64,000 nucleotides of DNA from Steromphala cineraria (taxonomy: Eukaryota > Mollusca > Gastropoda > Trochida > Trochidae): NCBI GenBank assembly GCA_916613615.1, contig OU744725.1, positions 51,207,575 to 51,271,574 on the forward strand, read 5' to 3'. The translations under genes and the position numbers were made by a program. Below the pieces are notes generated by a model. That model saw only the letters and a list, made by a program, of their open reading frames with translations, was not told the DNA's origin and did not search any database. Positions 21,166 to 33,600 of this stretch are shown piece after piece (the stretch's first letter is position 1; every line of letters begins with the position of its first letter).

Positions 21166-22860
21166 ATAATCTCTAGTTCGGAAACATTGTTGAATGGTTT
21201 ATACAGACATCCTCGATCTGACTTTCATTTTCGACCCCTGCCTTGTTTCTGAAATCAAAGCGCAATACAGAAACTGAATCACTCTCAACATTTGATTCCA
21301 ATATGTCAGTAAGATAATGTTTATTTAAAAAAAAAAAAACTTTAACCATGAGCTGAGGTATATTAAGTATGGAAATCTCAAACTTTTTATGTAAGAGTGT
21401 ATATGTAACGTCATTGCACGTAGAGGCCTACTCAAGGTAAGACCCGTCGGATCAAATTAGTAGATTAGTACTTAGAAGAAGAAGAAATATTTAAGCGCAG
21501 AGAGGGGAATAACAAACTGGTTATGTACTAATAAAGACAACTGTTGAAATATGTCAAAAGAAGGGATCAGTCACTTATTGTTTTCCATAAAATCAAAATC
21601 AAACTAACAGTTGATCAACTGAATTTCGTATTCGATTGTATTTAGATCACATTAATAGCAAGTTCTATCAGATAAAGGAGTTATGAGTCTGGAAATTCTG
21701 CCGACCTCAAAATTCATAGGGTAAATACCATAGCGTATTTTTCTGAAGACACCGCGGAAAACAAGGGAATGTGGAAAACATGCCTAGCACTTGCAATGCA
21801 CCCCTCAAAAATTCTTCAAAGGCATTTAGAAGTTGGTGTGGTAATACAGCTGAAGAAGGGGCAAGTATTGGCCCAGAAACGTCGTGAGAAATCAATAAAG
21901 AAGTTCTTATCCATAACATTTGTCTTGTATCACCCCTCATAAGTTGTCAATCGCATCGCCGCTGCGTGCACGGATGAACCCATTCGAAGCGTGGCCTAAG
22001 GCTATATACGATGATTAAGCACCGAAAGTTGAATTGTTAATAAAATATGTGAAATATCATTAGCTTTGTATAGAAATCGAAGTTTAGGAAAGGTCACCAA
22101 CGATAATTCTTCTTTGGCGTTCTTGGCCTTGGTCTTATTTTTAGAGCCATCATTCGTTGTATTCTAATCATCAGAATCAAATACACAAGCCAACTCTTTG
22201 AACAACTATAACAATAATGGACTAATCCAAAATATTAGATAGGATTAATGTACAGACGAGCAAATGGATAAGGTTGAGGCAGTTGAAAGTGTGGAACCGT
22301 GAATTATCTTTTACTCAATAAATAGATGTACACCGACCCTGAGGTTAGTGTGTGACAATTGGGACGTGTAACTAATGGTATGCTACCGTAAAGGGTATCA
22401 CAAAAGCCTTAACATGCATATTTATACACAGAGATACCGAGATGTGTGTGATCACGGGTCGCCAACTTTGATAGGGATGGAATAACACCTATCTCAAAAA
22501 CGGGTATTTAAGAATATATAGGAAATGCTGGCAATCTCATTGATATTCAACTTCTTAAATATTGGGAGGCGACGTTTTGCCATAGATTCTAATTTAGACC
22601 TTTAATAAAGAAGTTATGTATCAATTTACCTTAATCACACGAACTCACGAAAAAAACATTGATTTATATTTCTCCAATTACTTCAAGTAGGTTTCAGAAC
22701 TAAACCTTGGTGACAGTAACATTCTAAATTGAATAGGATTTCACATAATTTATGTGAAAGTTGATTAATGTTTGTTTGCAAGTAAGTAATTATATAAGAG
22801 ATCGTCAAATGGTTGGACAAGTGATTGCAGGAAAAGCAAGGTACTGTTATAAGAACAACC
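21166..22860. other. Intergenic DNA, no gene recognised
   Basis: No protein family or RNA gene is recognised. The segment at about 21860-21925 (CAGAAACGTCGTGAGAAATC ... AAAGAAGTTCTTATCC) resembles part of the palindromic repeat at 32847-33024, so some of this is repeat-derived. No exon of the flanking ankyrin genes was found. Confidence 0.4.
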
Positions 22861-22888
22861 GGTGACTTCAATGAAGTACTAAATACGT

Positions 22889-22894
22889 TTTATT
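22889..22894 (-). terminator. Possible poly(A) signal of the large ankyrin gene
   Basis: TTTATT on the plus strand reads AATAAA on the minus strand, 514 bp downstream of the stop of the large ankyrin frame. Other AT-rich candidates exist and no transcript evidence is available. Confidence 0.3.
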
Positions 22895-23407
22895 GAAAAA
22901 GCTTAATGTGACTGAATATGTTATTATGATGATAAATGACCCAGTTTTACAGAATATGACAAAGATAGATTGAGGAACATCTTTAACGTTTAATAACACA
23001 GATACATGTATATTAGTTCTTATCAATCTCAATAGTTCATAGTTCCATCTCTTACCTTTCCTAGATATCGTTGCTGTTTTGGAGTGACAGAGTGACATCA
23101 TGCCCTTAACTCCACTGACAGCATAATATTTCAATAAAGTATTTATATCCTCCTTCAATAATATGTCTGCCTGAAACATCGACTTAATCTTTGCTCTGTC
23201 AGTTTATATGCACATGTACACATCTGAAAAGTAATGGTCCTCCTTTTAAAATGTTTTTGAAATGTTCAAACTTTGTTTCTTAATTGTTCCATTTAACTAA
23301 AGTCCCTAATGAACAAATGAACAAAACATGAAAAAAGGAAGTTAGCCGAAACGTTTTCAGTCATATTTTTTCACATACACATTAACTGTCTCCATCCTGT
23401 TCGATTT

Positions 23408-25696
23408 CTACTCAATCCTCCTAATGAAAGAACCACGACGCGACCTTCTCACAGAGTTGGTTCGCGCAAAAGATCCCCTCACCTCGGCGATGAGCTGGTT
23501 TTTCACGACTGGCATATCCCTGACAGCACTCTTTATCGATGGAGTCGCATATCGTATAAAGTTTGCTCCGATCTCGTCCACTATGGATAAGTCAGCACCG
23601 TGCTCAAGAAGCAAATAAAACAACTCTGTGTGTCCACCATGGGCTGCTACATGAATGGCTGTACATCCTCCTCTCCCGCGGTAGTTTATGTTCAGGATTC
23701 CAGTCTCCAGAAGACGCTGGACCGTGCTTAAGTGTTCATTGGCTGCTGCAAGAATCAGGCAGTTGTTGCCAAAGTCGTCCAACAGACAGATGTCTGCTCC
23801 CCCATCAATGAGAGCACCGAGAACTTCAGTCTTGCCATAAAATGATGCAAACATGACTGGCGTCCATCCTTTCCCTCCTTTTGCATTGATGTCAAACGAG
23901 TTTGTTTGTAGAAGTTTTCTCACTATGGAAGGGTTGCCCCCGATGCAGGCTAGCATTAGACAACTGTCGCCATCTTTATCTTGGAGTTCAAGGTTTGATC
24001 CTTTATCGAAGAGGACATCAAAGATGGCTGCATGACCTTCTAAAGCCGCTGCCATAGCAGCAGTTAAGCCATCATTGTCCTGGGTGTCAAGGCCGTATTC
24101 AATTCCCATGTGAAACATCTCATTGACGATGTTTATATTTCCTCCAATAGATGCATGTATCAAGCAAGTACGACCAGAATCGTCAATTTCACAAAGGTCT
24201 GCGCCATCCCCAATTATGCACATAAACACTTCCTCGTTGCCCTCATGTGCTGCTGCCAAAACTGCTGTGACACTGTCTTTTCCTTTATGATCAACATCAT
24301 TCAATCCCAGGAGGAGCTCAGCCAATTGTAAATCTCCGTAAATGCATGCCAAGATAAGACAGTTGTTGTGATCATCATCCACCAAGGAGAAATCCGCCCC
24401 AGCCTGTAAAAGAATCTTGACAAGATCTGTGTGTCCATACCTCACTGCGACCATGAAAGGAGTCCATCCATGTTGTCCACGTTGGTTGATATAGAAGATT
24501 TGCATGGAAATGAGGCTGTTAACAATGTCCACATTCCCACCTTCACACGCCAGTATCAAGACGTTGTTTTCAAAGCAAGTGACTGTTAGGTCGGCACCTT
24601 CCTGTACAAGTACATCAAATGCTTCTTTATGACCTTTGGTTATTGCTGCCACTAATGGCGTCGCTTCATTTTCCTGTCGCCTGTTCACATCAAATGTATG
24701 CATTGCTAACAGCGATTTCAAAATCTCCACATTTCGACCATAAGCTGCCAACATCAAACAATCGTTTCCAAACTCATCTTGAATAGAAGTATCAGCTTTT
24801 GAAGATAGCAATACTTCAAATTCCTCTCTTTTCCCAAGCAAGGCTGAAATCATAATGGCAGTTCGCTCATGCTTTCCCTTACTGTTGACATCAACACTAT
24901 TTAACTCAGTCAACTTCTGTAAAATAGCCAAATGTCCTTTGATAACAGCAACTGCTAAGGCATCGTTGTTACTGTCGGTTCTTAGTGTTGGATCGGCTCC
25001 ATGGGCAATCAACGCACCAAAAACTTCAAGATAGTTATTGATAACAGCCTGTATGAGGGCTGTCTGGCCCATGTACCCTTTCAAGTTGACGTCAAAGTTC
25101 TCCCAAGAAATAATCTCCTGGACCATGAGTAGATGCCCAACTGCAGAAGACAAATGTAGACAGTTGTTGCCCTCATCATCGACAGCTGAAGCATCAGCAC
25201 CAGCAGATACCAACATCCTAACAACATCCACATATCCTTGTGATGCTGCTACATGGAGAGCTGTTCTCCCCATAGACCCCTTGGCATCAGGTTCCATCAG
25301 ACTCTGGGACAGAAGGTCACTAACTATAGATTCCTTCCCGCCTTCTGCTGCCAGATGAAGACAGTTGTTACCATCCTTGTCAACCAATGTGATATCTGCA
25401 CCTTTGGCTTTCAGCAAACTGTAGATGGTCCAATCACCCCGCAATGCTGCAGCCATTATGGCTGACCTCTTCAAGTGAACTCTTCTGTCAATGTCAATGT
25501 TTCTTCTGGAAAGACACTTTTCCACCATGGGAACATCTCCAGCCAATGACGCCCAGAAGAGAAGATCCTTTTGCTTATCAAAATCTTCGAATGTCAGATC
25601 TGGTACAAGGGTCAGCAGAGTTTTGAAAATGTCTCCAGTCGTCTTTTTCTCTTCATCTTCATCACCCAACAGAAAAGATGTAAATTTTTTAAACAT
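23408..25696 (-). CDS. Large ankyrin-repeat protein, single exon, 762 residues
   Basis: Protein built almost entirely of ankyrin repeats (about 20, roughly residues 50-720); a binding scaffold, function unknown. Repeats come in alternating pairs of about 66-70 residues. One member has the form D.DGNNCLHLAAEGG, the other G.TAL..AA..G, so the array probably grew by duplication of two-repeat units. The N-terminus (MFKKFTSFLLGDEDEEKK) is charged and non-repetitive. The C-terminus is basic and serine-rich (RRSRRGSFIRRIE). I chose the ATG at 25696; the frame is open ten codons further to a TTG, which is less likely. There are no introns in 2.3 kb, unlike the neighbouring genes. No transmembrane, death or kinase domain is seen. 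Confidence 0.88.
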   Translation of the reverse strand: MFKKFTSFLLGDEDEEKKTTGDIFKTLLTLVPDLTFEDFDKQKDLLFWASLAGDVPMVEKCLSRRNIDIDRRVHLKRSAIMAAALRGDWTIYSLLKAKGADITLVDKDGNNCLHLAAEGGKESIVSDLLSQSLMEPDAKGSMGRTALHVAASQGYVDVVRMLVSAGADASAVDDEGNNCLHLSSAVGHLLMVQEIISWENFDVNLKGYMGQTALIQAVINNYLEVFGALIAHGADPTLRTDSNNDALAVAVIKGHLAILQKLTELNSVDVNSKGKHERTAIMISALLGKREEFEVLLSSKADTSIQDEFGNDCLMLAAYGRNVEILKSLLAMHTFDVNRRQENEATPLVAAITKGHKEAFDVLVQEGADLTVTCFENNVLILACEGGNVDIVNSLISMQIFYINQRGQHGWTPFMVAVRYGHTDLVKILLQAGADFSLVDDDHNNCLILACIYGDLQLAELLLGLNDVDHKGKDSVTAVLAAAHEGNEEVFMCIIGDGADLCEIDDSGRTCLIHASIGGNINIVNEMFHMGIEYGLDTQDNDGLTAAMAAALEGHAAIFDVLFDKGSNLELQDKDGDSCLMLACIGGNPSIVRKLLQTNSFDINAKGGKGWTPVMFASFYGKTEVLGALIDGGADICLLDDFGNNCLILAAANEHLSTVQRLLETGILNINYRGRGGCTAIHVAAHGGHTELFYLLLEHGADLSIVDEIGANFIRYATPSIKSAVRDMPVVKNQLIAEVRGSFARTNSVRRSRRGSFIRRIE

Positions 25697-26235
25697 CTTT
25701 TGTTCAAAGATAGATTCTTTTTGCAAAGTCTAATATTATTTCAGAAACAACAGTCAGTTGTCTGCAAATATCCTCCCTTGTTCGTAGTCCGCATCATCAA
25801 ATAGAAAAAGAAATATGATAGGTCACATTGTTTTATCATGTAAACCTCAGTCTTCAGAATATCAGTGACCTACTAACAAGTTGTTTGATAAGATATGAAT
25901 GGTGAGAGGACAAATCACGTTATCCTTGAGAGTGAATAAGTGTATGTAAGCAAACGATCATGTAGGTATTATCAATTCTAGGGCCTCTAGTGTGTTATTT
26001 CTTTTGAAATCAAAATTATTTATATCACACACACAAACAAATAAACACTTTTTTAAAGTTGTATTTGAAATTGTTAAACTCATTTTATATTACAAATAGA
26101 TTATCACATCCAATATGAAGTAAGTGATAATAGATTATATAATATGATCAGCAATGAAAAACTGGGTTTTATCAGTGAAATATATCATCATTGTCACTTG
26201 CAAATGTTATTGAGGTTTGTTTTCTTTAATGTTTA
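25697..26235. other. Upstream region of large ankyrin gene
   Basis: No gene recognised. It should hold the 5' UTR and promoter of the minus-strand ankyrin gene; no clear TATA box or initiator was picked out by eye. Confidence 0.35.
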
Positions 26236-27030
26236 AAGGGACAGTCCTATGTGGGTATTTTTTGTGGAAACAAAATTCAGGATAATTTTCCTGTTCACAA
26301 TTATGTGTTTATTCCATGTTCATTTCACAACTCATTTCAATTATGTAAGTGAGGTAACAGTTTTACTTGTTAAAGGTTAAAGGGGCAGTAGCACGTTTTT
26401 AGGGGGAATATAAGGTGATGTCAGGAAAATGAAAATAAATGGTTCCAATCTTTAGACAATGTATAAAAACTAAATGGAGCAGTAATAAATCAAATATACA
26501 ATGTAAAGTTAAGCTATGCGATTCCTTTTCTTACACAAAATGAATTAAAGGTGTTCACACAAAAAAGGCTGCCAATTGATTTTATGTGAATCCTCATACT
26601 TTGTTTTCTGACTACGGATGATTGGTTTGTGTTATGAAATTTATGATACTATCATAGTAATACATTTAGCATTAACTTATAGTTATCAGTGAAAAATTGA
26701 AAATATAAAATTGTCAAAAAACGTGCGACTGCCCATTTTAACCATTCGACAATTAAAAAATATAGTGTATCTCTCAAAAAATAAAAATATTGTGAAATAA
26801 AGCCAATCATAGGGGATTTGACCTTGGAATGCATAACTGCAACATAACTGTAAATGTCGTAATTGATAATTTTTGTTTTTTATTATGTGTAAATATGATC
26901 ATATTCATAACCAATTAGTAATTTTGTTGCTGAAATAATGTTCATAACTTATTATTACAGCCGAATTGGTTTATCACAATGCTAAAAATTCAAGATGGCA
27001 GATGAAAGCTGATAGATAGGTGTTTAGGTT
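26236..27030. mobile_element. Dispersed element with TTAAAGG ends, copy 2, carrying a nested MITE
   Basis: The left part (TTTAAAGGGACAGTCC, TATTTTTTGTGGAAAC, AAATTCAGGA) matches the element at 19431. It is interrupted by the complete TTAA MITE at 26377-26741, after which element sequence resumes (ATCTCTCAAAAAATAAAAAT, compare ATCGCTCAAAAAATAAAAAC near 19604). The right end is degraded. Confidence 0.6.
26377..26741. mobile_element. TTAA-flanked MITE, copy 2
   Basis: Begins TTAAAGGGGCAGTAGCACG and ends CGTGCGACTGCCCATTTTAA; 365 bp. In opposite orientation to copy 1, judged from the position of the AGGGGGAATATAAGGTGATG segment. Nested in another element. Confidence 0.75.
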
Positions 27031-30000
27031 TTTTTAAAAAAAAAAGATGTTGGATTATAAATCAAAATAGCTACAAACGATACAGTGAAGCATAGGGATA
27101 CAGAGTTAAGATAAAAAATTGAATAAAAAACAACAATGTTAACACATTTTTGTTTAATAATGAGTTTTATTTTATTAAAAACCTGAACATTTCAGGTCAT
27201 TTACAATTCAGAATGTGCATACATATATCTACAAATTCAAATCCTTTAAAAAATATAAGGACAATAGGGCCATCCATATCATTTTTTGTGTTTCCCATCT
27301 CCTAAGTTCTTCTGCATGTGAGGGGGCAGTCGAAAAAAAGTAAAAAAAGTAAAAAATAAAAGTGGTGTGCATTTGTAGATATATGGTCATATCATGACAA
27401 GGGCAATGTAAAGTGAAAAGCCATATGGGAAAATGGAATTCCTGGTTCGAGATAATGTAGACATTTTAATGGATGTGTCATACAACAGATTTGTTTTCAG
27501 AGCGGGGTGATTTTGAATATGGCCGCGGACAAAAGACAAATAAAATCTTTTAAAAAAATTTAAGGGTAAATCTGGGTCGACGGGAGATGAGAAACACAGA
27601 AAAAATACAGTCGCCCTTATTTGTCTCACATGTTACAAACTGTAATACAAGTTACATTGTATGAGTTTAAACAAATAAAAACAAAACTGGCTATATTTGA
27701 ATTTGAATAATTGTTCATTATTGATATAAATAATATATTATTATATATATATAAATCAAAAGTACAAGATTAAAGCTACATCCCACTACCATTCAAACTT
27801 ATAGTCTCAAAGGCAAATAATTCATGCATGCCAAGCAAATACATATATTTCATCACTCACATCAATAAATCCAAAATATACACTGTTTCATTCAATATCA
27901 GTAAACCAGTTTAAATCACTGGTTTGTAACACTGTCAAATAAAGTCATCGCCCTGTCCGTCAATCTGTAATCATTTCGTTTAACTTAACTTCAAAACTAT
28001 TAAACCTATCTCATTGAAACTTGGTTTGTGGATCAGTCAGCATGTGCAGATGTCACTTTTGGGATTTTGAAATTCTTTGGATTTTCATTTTTGGCAATTT
28101 GAACATAACTTCAAAATGATTTGACCTACCCGGGTAACTCATTGAAACTTGGTTTGAGTATTAGTCAACATTTGTCGATGTGAATTTGGATTTCAAATTC
28201 TTCTGATTATGATTTTTAGCTGCTTCCATGGAAACGTTACTTAAAATTTCATTTCTGAAACAGAACTTATGTGTAGATCTGTACTATTTATTAGTATTTA
28301 CAACTTCTTCAGAATTTTTTTTTATGGTTTCCATGGAAACATTATTTACAATTTCGAACGACAATTTTGCCCTTTTATAGTCTTAGATCATTTCAACATC
28401 AGTAATTCTGATTAATGAGGGATCATTGGGATATGTTATCTTTTAATGACTCTTGTTTAAATTAAGAAAGAATGTATACCTTATCTCAAAATCATGGGAT
28501 GAAGAAGCCCTATATGATTATATCTATAACAAATTGTATGTTAATTAATCAATAATTACTGTAACAACTTAAGAATTTGAATAATAACCTATTTACCTTA
28601 TTCAAACTTTTAAGCGCCCTGGGCGGTTAAAAAATTGGAAAAAGGGGGTCCTTATTAAAAGGTTTTAATCATTCAGTCAAATGATAAAAATGTTAGTATA
28701 TTCTCAAACTGCATATATTTTTTTAGCGAAAAGTTACAAATCCAATGACAATGATTAAAGAAAAGGACTGAAATCCAGTCTCCAAACCATTTTTATGTAA
28801 ACTTTCATAGGTTTGTCATGTTAGGTAACCCTAGAGAGGGGGCGCTTACCGGTAATGTGTTTTGAGTTAAAAACACTGTTAGGGGCATTTATAGGGAAAG
28901 GCCCTCATTACGTCGAATACAGTAATGCATATTCATACAAAAGTACACGTATAACACAGACATAATATTAAAACAATTATGGACTTCTCAATGTGGTCAA
29001 TACCGGGACCCTGTTTTTTAAGACTGGAGGAAATTGACATCATCAAGAGTCTATGTTTGTATTTGTTGAATGACAGTCATCAACATTATTGGGGGGAAAA
29101 CACCTACAAACTACTAAATTATTATTATACTATATTAGTATTAAAAGTCAAACCACAATCATGTGAGTTTGATATCAGTTTCTGCTAAAGTATGTTGTCT
29201 AATTATAATAATACTTGTAAGCATACTTTGACACAACACCAACAATTTTATCAATTTTTTTGGTTTAATAAAAGGAGAATCTCTACCAAGTGATGAAAGT
29301 AAAAATATTTCCTTATTAGTGTTGATATATTGAAGATAAAATCACACAGGATTAGATCCTTTTCATCATTCAAAATGATTTATTTCATTAAATTCCCATG
29401 AAAATCTCTGACCACCCCCAGACCCTCCATGTAGTAATGTCATAGTATTGGAAGGTTGTCGTCACGTCGTGTTAAAACGCTGCAACATCGTGACTCAAAG
29501 AAGTTACTGTCAAACCTATATTCTGATGGAGAGGTTTCTACGCATAGAAAAGAAATGAACTAAATTAGTATCACAGTCTTCTGAAAAATCAATAATGGCA
29601 GAAATGAGAATCCATGAAACTGTTTCCAATGAAATTCAATAAGGTTGAGTTGGTATGTGAACCTGTCATATGCATTTTTCTTGAAAAATAGGGGCACAGA
29701 AATCATGACTATGATAATGCTGTTTCAATTAAAATTCTGACATGGTCAACCTTAAGCAAAATGATATTGTTAGAGGACGAAATCATCGTGTGGATACAGG
29801 GTGGTTCAACAGGGATCTTTCATTCTGTGGCTGCAACCAAGTCTCAGTGCAACATTCCTCTGTTTGCAACCATCCTGCAGTCATGCAATGGTGACCTTCA
29901 TCTATGAAGATGTCATGAGGTAATATAGGTTTGACTCAGAAATTTTTTGAGGAGTATAATAATACACAGTATGTATGAATAGGTATTTTTATATAATCAT

Positions 30001-30690
30001 TTGTAAAATCAGTCAAACCTGGTGTTGATTTTTTACTTTTATTTGACTTGACAACCATAAATACATGTATTAAAAAAGAAACAATACATTCACAGTCACT
30101 AAGAAGAATAAGATGTATTGATACACACATTCTTAATACTGTATACATAAATTCATAGATATATAAATAAATTCATTTATTCACTTATACATTTATTTAT
30201 TCCTATATGCATTCACACACTAAACTTACTGAAATTTATCATTTAGAGCATATATATTGACTGCATGACTTCTATATTTAACTTTTGATCATGCTATATA
30301 AAAGCATTTAAGGCATTGAAAACTAAGGTTGCACTGTATCATCAGTATATCAGTATATTGCAATACAGAAACAACATAAACCATATTGATAAACACTTCT
30401 AAAATTATGCAATACATCAGAAATTTTTAGTCACAATTTTGATCTAAAATTGTAAGAAAAAGTAGATAAAACATGCAATAAATTCAAAAGGTATCAAAAT
30501 ATTGCAATATGTATTGCGATACAATTTCTGTATCACAATGTATTGCATTACGAATATAAGGACCCATACACATTGTCATTGAAAACACGGTGGTCCACAC
30601 ACTGTCACAAAGCTATAATGTCTCTCCAAAAAATCGGCTAATATCAGTTTAAGATAACAAGATTTACTTTGACCAGTGTCCAAAGAAACT
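27031..30690. other. Non-coding region downstream of the PARP14-like gene
   Basis: No gene recognised. Contents: a diverged two-copy tandem repeat (CATTGAAACTTGGTTTG) of about 120 bp near 27985-28230; a GCGCCC/GGGGGCGCTTA repeat remnant at about 28600-28930 that resembles 20530; AT-rich sequence. The 3' UTR of the PARP gene must begin at 30694 and run down into this region; AATAAA on the minus strand occurs several times, for example near 30190 and 27170, so its end is not decided. Confidence 0.4.
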
Positions 30691-30694
30691 GGAA

Positions 30695-33600
30695 TCAGTA
30701 CAGCCCTTTAGCTGACTGATCATAGTGTACGATATAGCAAGGCAGAATACAGTCTGTATCATAGATGATGAGCTCTTTGCCGTCAGGAGATGTGTGTGAG
30801 TCGTAGCCTGTCTGTAACTTGGCTCCATGCATCAGTCCTGGACATGTGTACACCTGGATAAAATATACCATGAACATGTTCACAGTTGTCCAAGTGAGGC
30901 ATTGTGAGTATAACTATAAGGTATAAATCATGAATGTAACTTAGGACTGAATGCTTTTTACAGTTTGGGGTTCTATCAGGATCTTTCTTTTAAGAATAAC
31001 TCTGGTCCTTCTATTGAATGCAATAATGCTATCAATACTGATTAGTCAACACAAAATATGGTATTTGTAGATTGTGTGAAAAAGCATATTATTTTCTTAG
31101 TAATGTGATCACTAAAGAAACACTTACATGTCCTAATATCACTTGGCAGAGAAGTAGCTTGGTGGCACCTTTGATGTAGGCGATTGAGTACTCTGGAAAC
31201 TCACTGAAGTAGACCCCACCTCCATACCAACCTGTATCTGTAGCTGCAGCAAACCCTGCGTCACCTGAAATTGATGCAAACCACATGAATCAAAATCACT
31301 CAACCCTCTAATAAAGTTCACAGGACAAAGTTACATTGTTGTCATGGAAAATAAAAAAATAGAGCGACTGGCTCTGTAGCTCATCAGGCTTCATATCTAA
31401 TTTTTGTTTTAGCAGGTGGTCAATGTAGGGGCTGTAGGGTCACCTATTCTAAAATTTAGTATGTGTGCGATTTGATTTCAGATAAAAGTTGTAACAGACG
31501 AACCCTTAATTGAGTAAGAAGGCTAAAAAATCTGCAATTAATGATTAGATTTATAGGAGCGAAAGGTTCACAATCCTTACGTCACTTCCTACACGTCACT
31601 TCCTACACGTCACTTCCTACACGTCACTTCCTCTCTCTCTTCTTCACCTCTCTTTACCGCACGTGTTTTCTTGCAGCTCTTTCCCACCCACCCTCCCAAT
31701 TTTCTTTCAGGTGGTTCTGGCAATTTTGTAATAAAATTAGGTACAGTGGTTTGGCATTGACAACGTCTCACGATAAGCGGCCGGCCTTGGTATGGTTTTT
31801 GGAGCAACCCATCATCCCAAAGCTGCCCCTGCTGACATCCGTTGGGGTCGTGAAATATATCTTGGCTTGCTCTCGCCCGTGTTTGGGCAAATGCATGCTC
31901 CCATGCTTCGGGAAATAGACTGCTTAGCGTGGGACCTTGCCACTGTCACCCTCACTGTGCCCTTTTAATCCACAATTATCTTATCCTTTATTTCCTAATA
32001 CCTGCCCCTCCGACTCTGGGCGGCTGGTTGCGGCGGCTCGCGGTTCCAAGACTAAGTATTATCACATCATTTCCTTATATATATAAGGTTTGGGTTCCTC
32101 GTGCCGCTGCTGCCTGCTGCCCCGCGGCAGTGGGGCTCCTTTAAACACACTCAGGTACGTCTCCACATAACAAATAAAAACAAACTTTCAAAAATTGTTA
32201 AAACAGCTTCAAAAATTATTGGACTTCCAATTGAAAGTATCGGCGATTTTTATGAGCAGCAAATTTCCAAGAAAACAAATAAAATTTTAAGTGACCAATC
32301 ACATATTCTTTTTTCGGAATATTCTTGGCTACCTTCAGGACGCAAACTGCGCATGCCGACTGGGAGAACAAACAGGTTTCGCTACTCTTTTATTCCAAAC
32401 AGTGTTCGTTCCTACAATGAGCAGTTTATTGATTAATGTTATATATATGTTTTAGTCAAGTGAATGTGAGTGTGACTAAATCGGATGTGTTCATGTTTAT
32501 ATAGACAAATCTTATGCATAATAATATTATCATGTACATTTAGTTTGCTTTGTTTGTAACTGGAGAAATGTATATATGATGTAAAACAAATTTCCCTTGG
32601 GACAATAAAGACAATATCTTATCTTAACATGCCATAAGCCCATCGAACCTTACATTCATATGACATTTAGAGCCACTACAGCAAAGATGGTGATGATTTG
32701 GTCCAACAAAAGCAACACTGACACAGATGGAAACTGCACCCAAAACAGAAGCACTGTAATTGTATCCAATTCAAATTGTGAAATCATTTCAATAATTACT
32801 GTCAGTTTACACTGTTCACTATACAGTGGCCACCAAGAGTTAATTTAATGCTGAGGAATATATGGATTACAACTTCTTTGTTCATTGTATGCGACGTTTC
32901 GACACAGATTCTTGTGTCGTTCTTAAGCAGAGCAGAGAACTTGCTTGAGAACGACACAAGAATCTGTGTCGAAACGTCGCATACAATGAACAAAGAAGTT
33001 GTAATCCATATATTCCTCAGCATTATTGTCATTCCAACTTCTAAAATGCCTCTCAAAGAAGAGTTAATTTACTGATAAATTCATGTTCAGTCTACTTCTA
33101 AATTAAATGACAGACTTTACCTGGTTTCTTGAAGCCTTCCTCACAGATTTTACTGATGTTGCCCTCATTGGTGCCATGGAAAGCAAGAACTGGATCTGAT
33201 GTGTCATCTCCATGTTTCTTCTTCAAGGCATCTTGAGCAGACCTGTGGGAAAACAGTTAAACCTGTTCTTAAAGGGCCACTAGCTATTTTTTTTGAAAAT
33301 TTTATATTTTTAATTTGTATTATTTTGATAGTGTCAAAAATCTCATTACAAACCAATCATCTATAGTCAGAGAACAAATTAAAAAGATTCACACAAAGAC
33401 TATTTTTATGTGAACCCTTTAATTAATTTTGTGTAAGAAAAAGGAATCGCATGGCTGAACTTAAATATATAGGTAAATTAAATATTGGATTTAATACTAC
33501 TTCATTTAATCAAATACTTTGTCTTCCAAATGGAACCATTTGTTTTCATTTTCATCACATCACATCACCTTATATTCCCCCTAAAAACGTGCTACTGCCC

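Larger units (their letters stand above)
31353..32650. mobile_element. TAGCTCATCAG element split by other insertions
   Basis: The left part (AATAGAGCGACTGGCTCTGT then AGCTCATCAGG) matches the reverse copy at 41448. The right part (CATGCCATAAGCCCATCG, about 32629) matches the other end of the same family. Between them lie about 1.2 kb of unrelated sequence, including a LINE 3' end. Confidence 0.55.

Noticed and set aside
22683..23179. Open frames as extra exons of the ankyrin gene
   Set aside because: No family resemblance and no splice borders linked to the ankyrin frame, which ends in its own stop at 23408.
31541..31918. Open frame of 125 codons between PARP exons
   Set aside because: Begins in a CACTTCCTACACGT tandem repeat, lies inside a split transposon copy and matches no family.
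32802..33075. Two nearly identical overlapping frames on opposite strands
   Set aside because: They are the product of the palindrome at 32847-33024.
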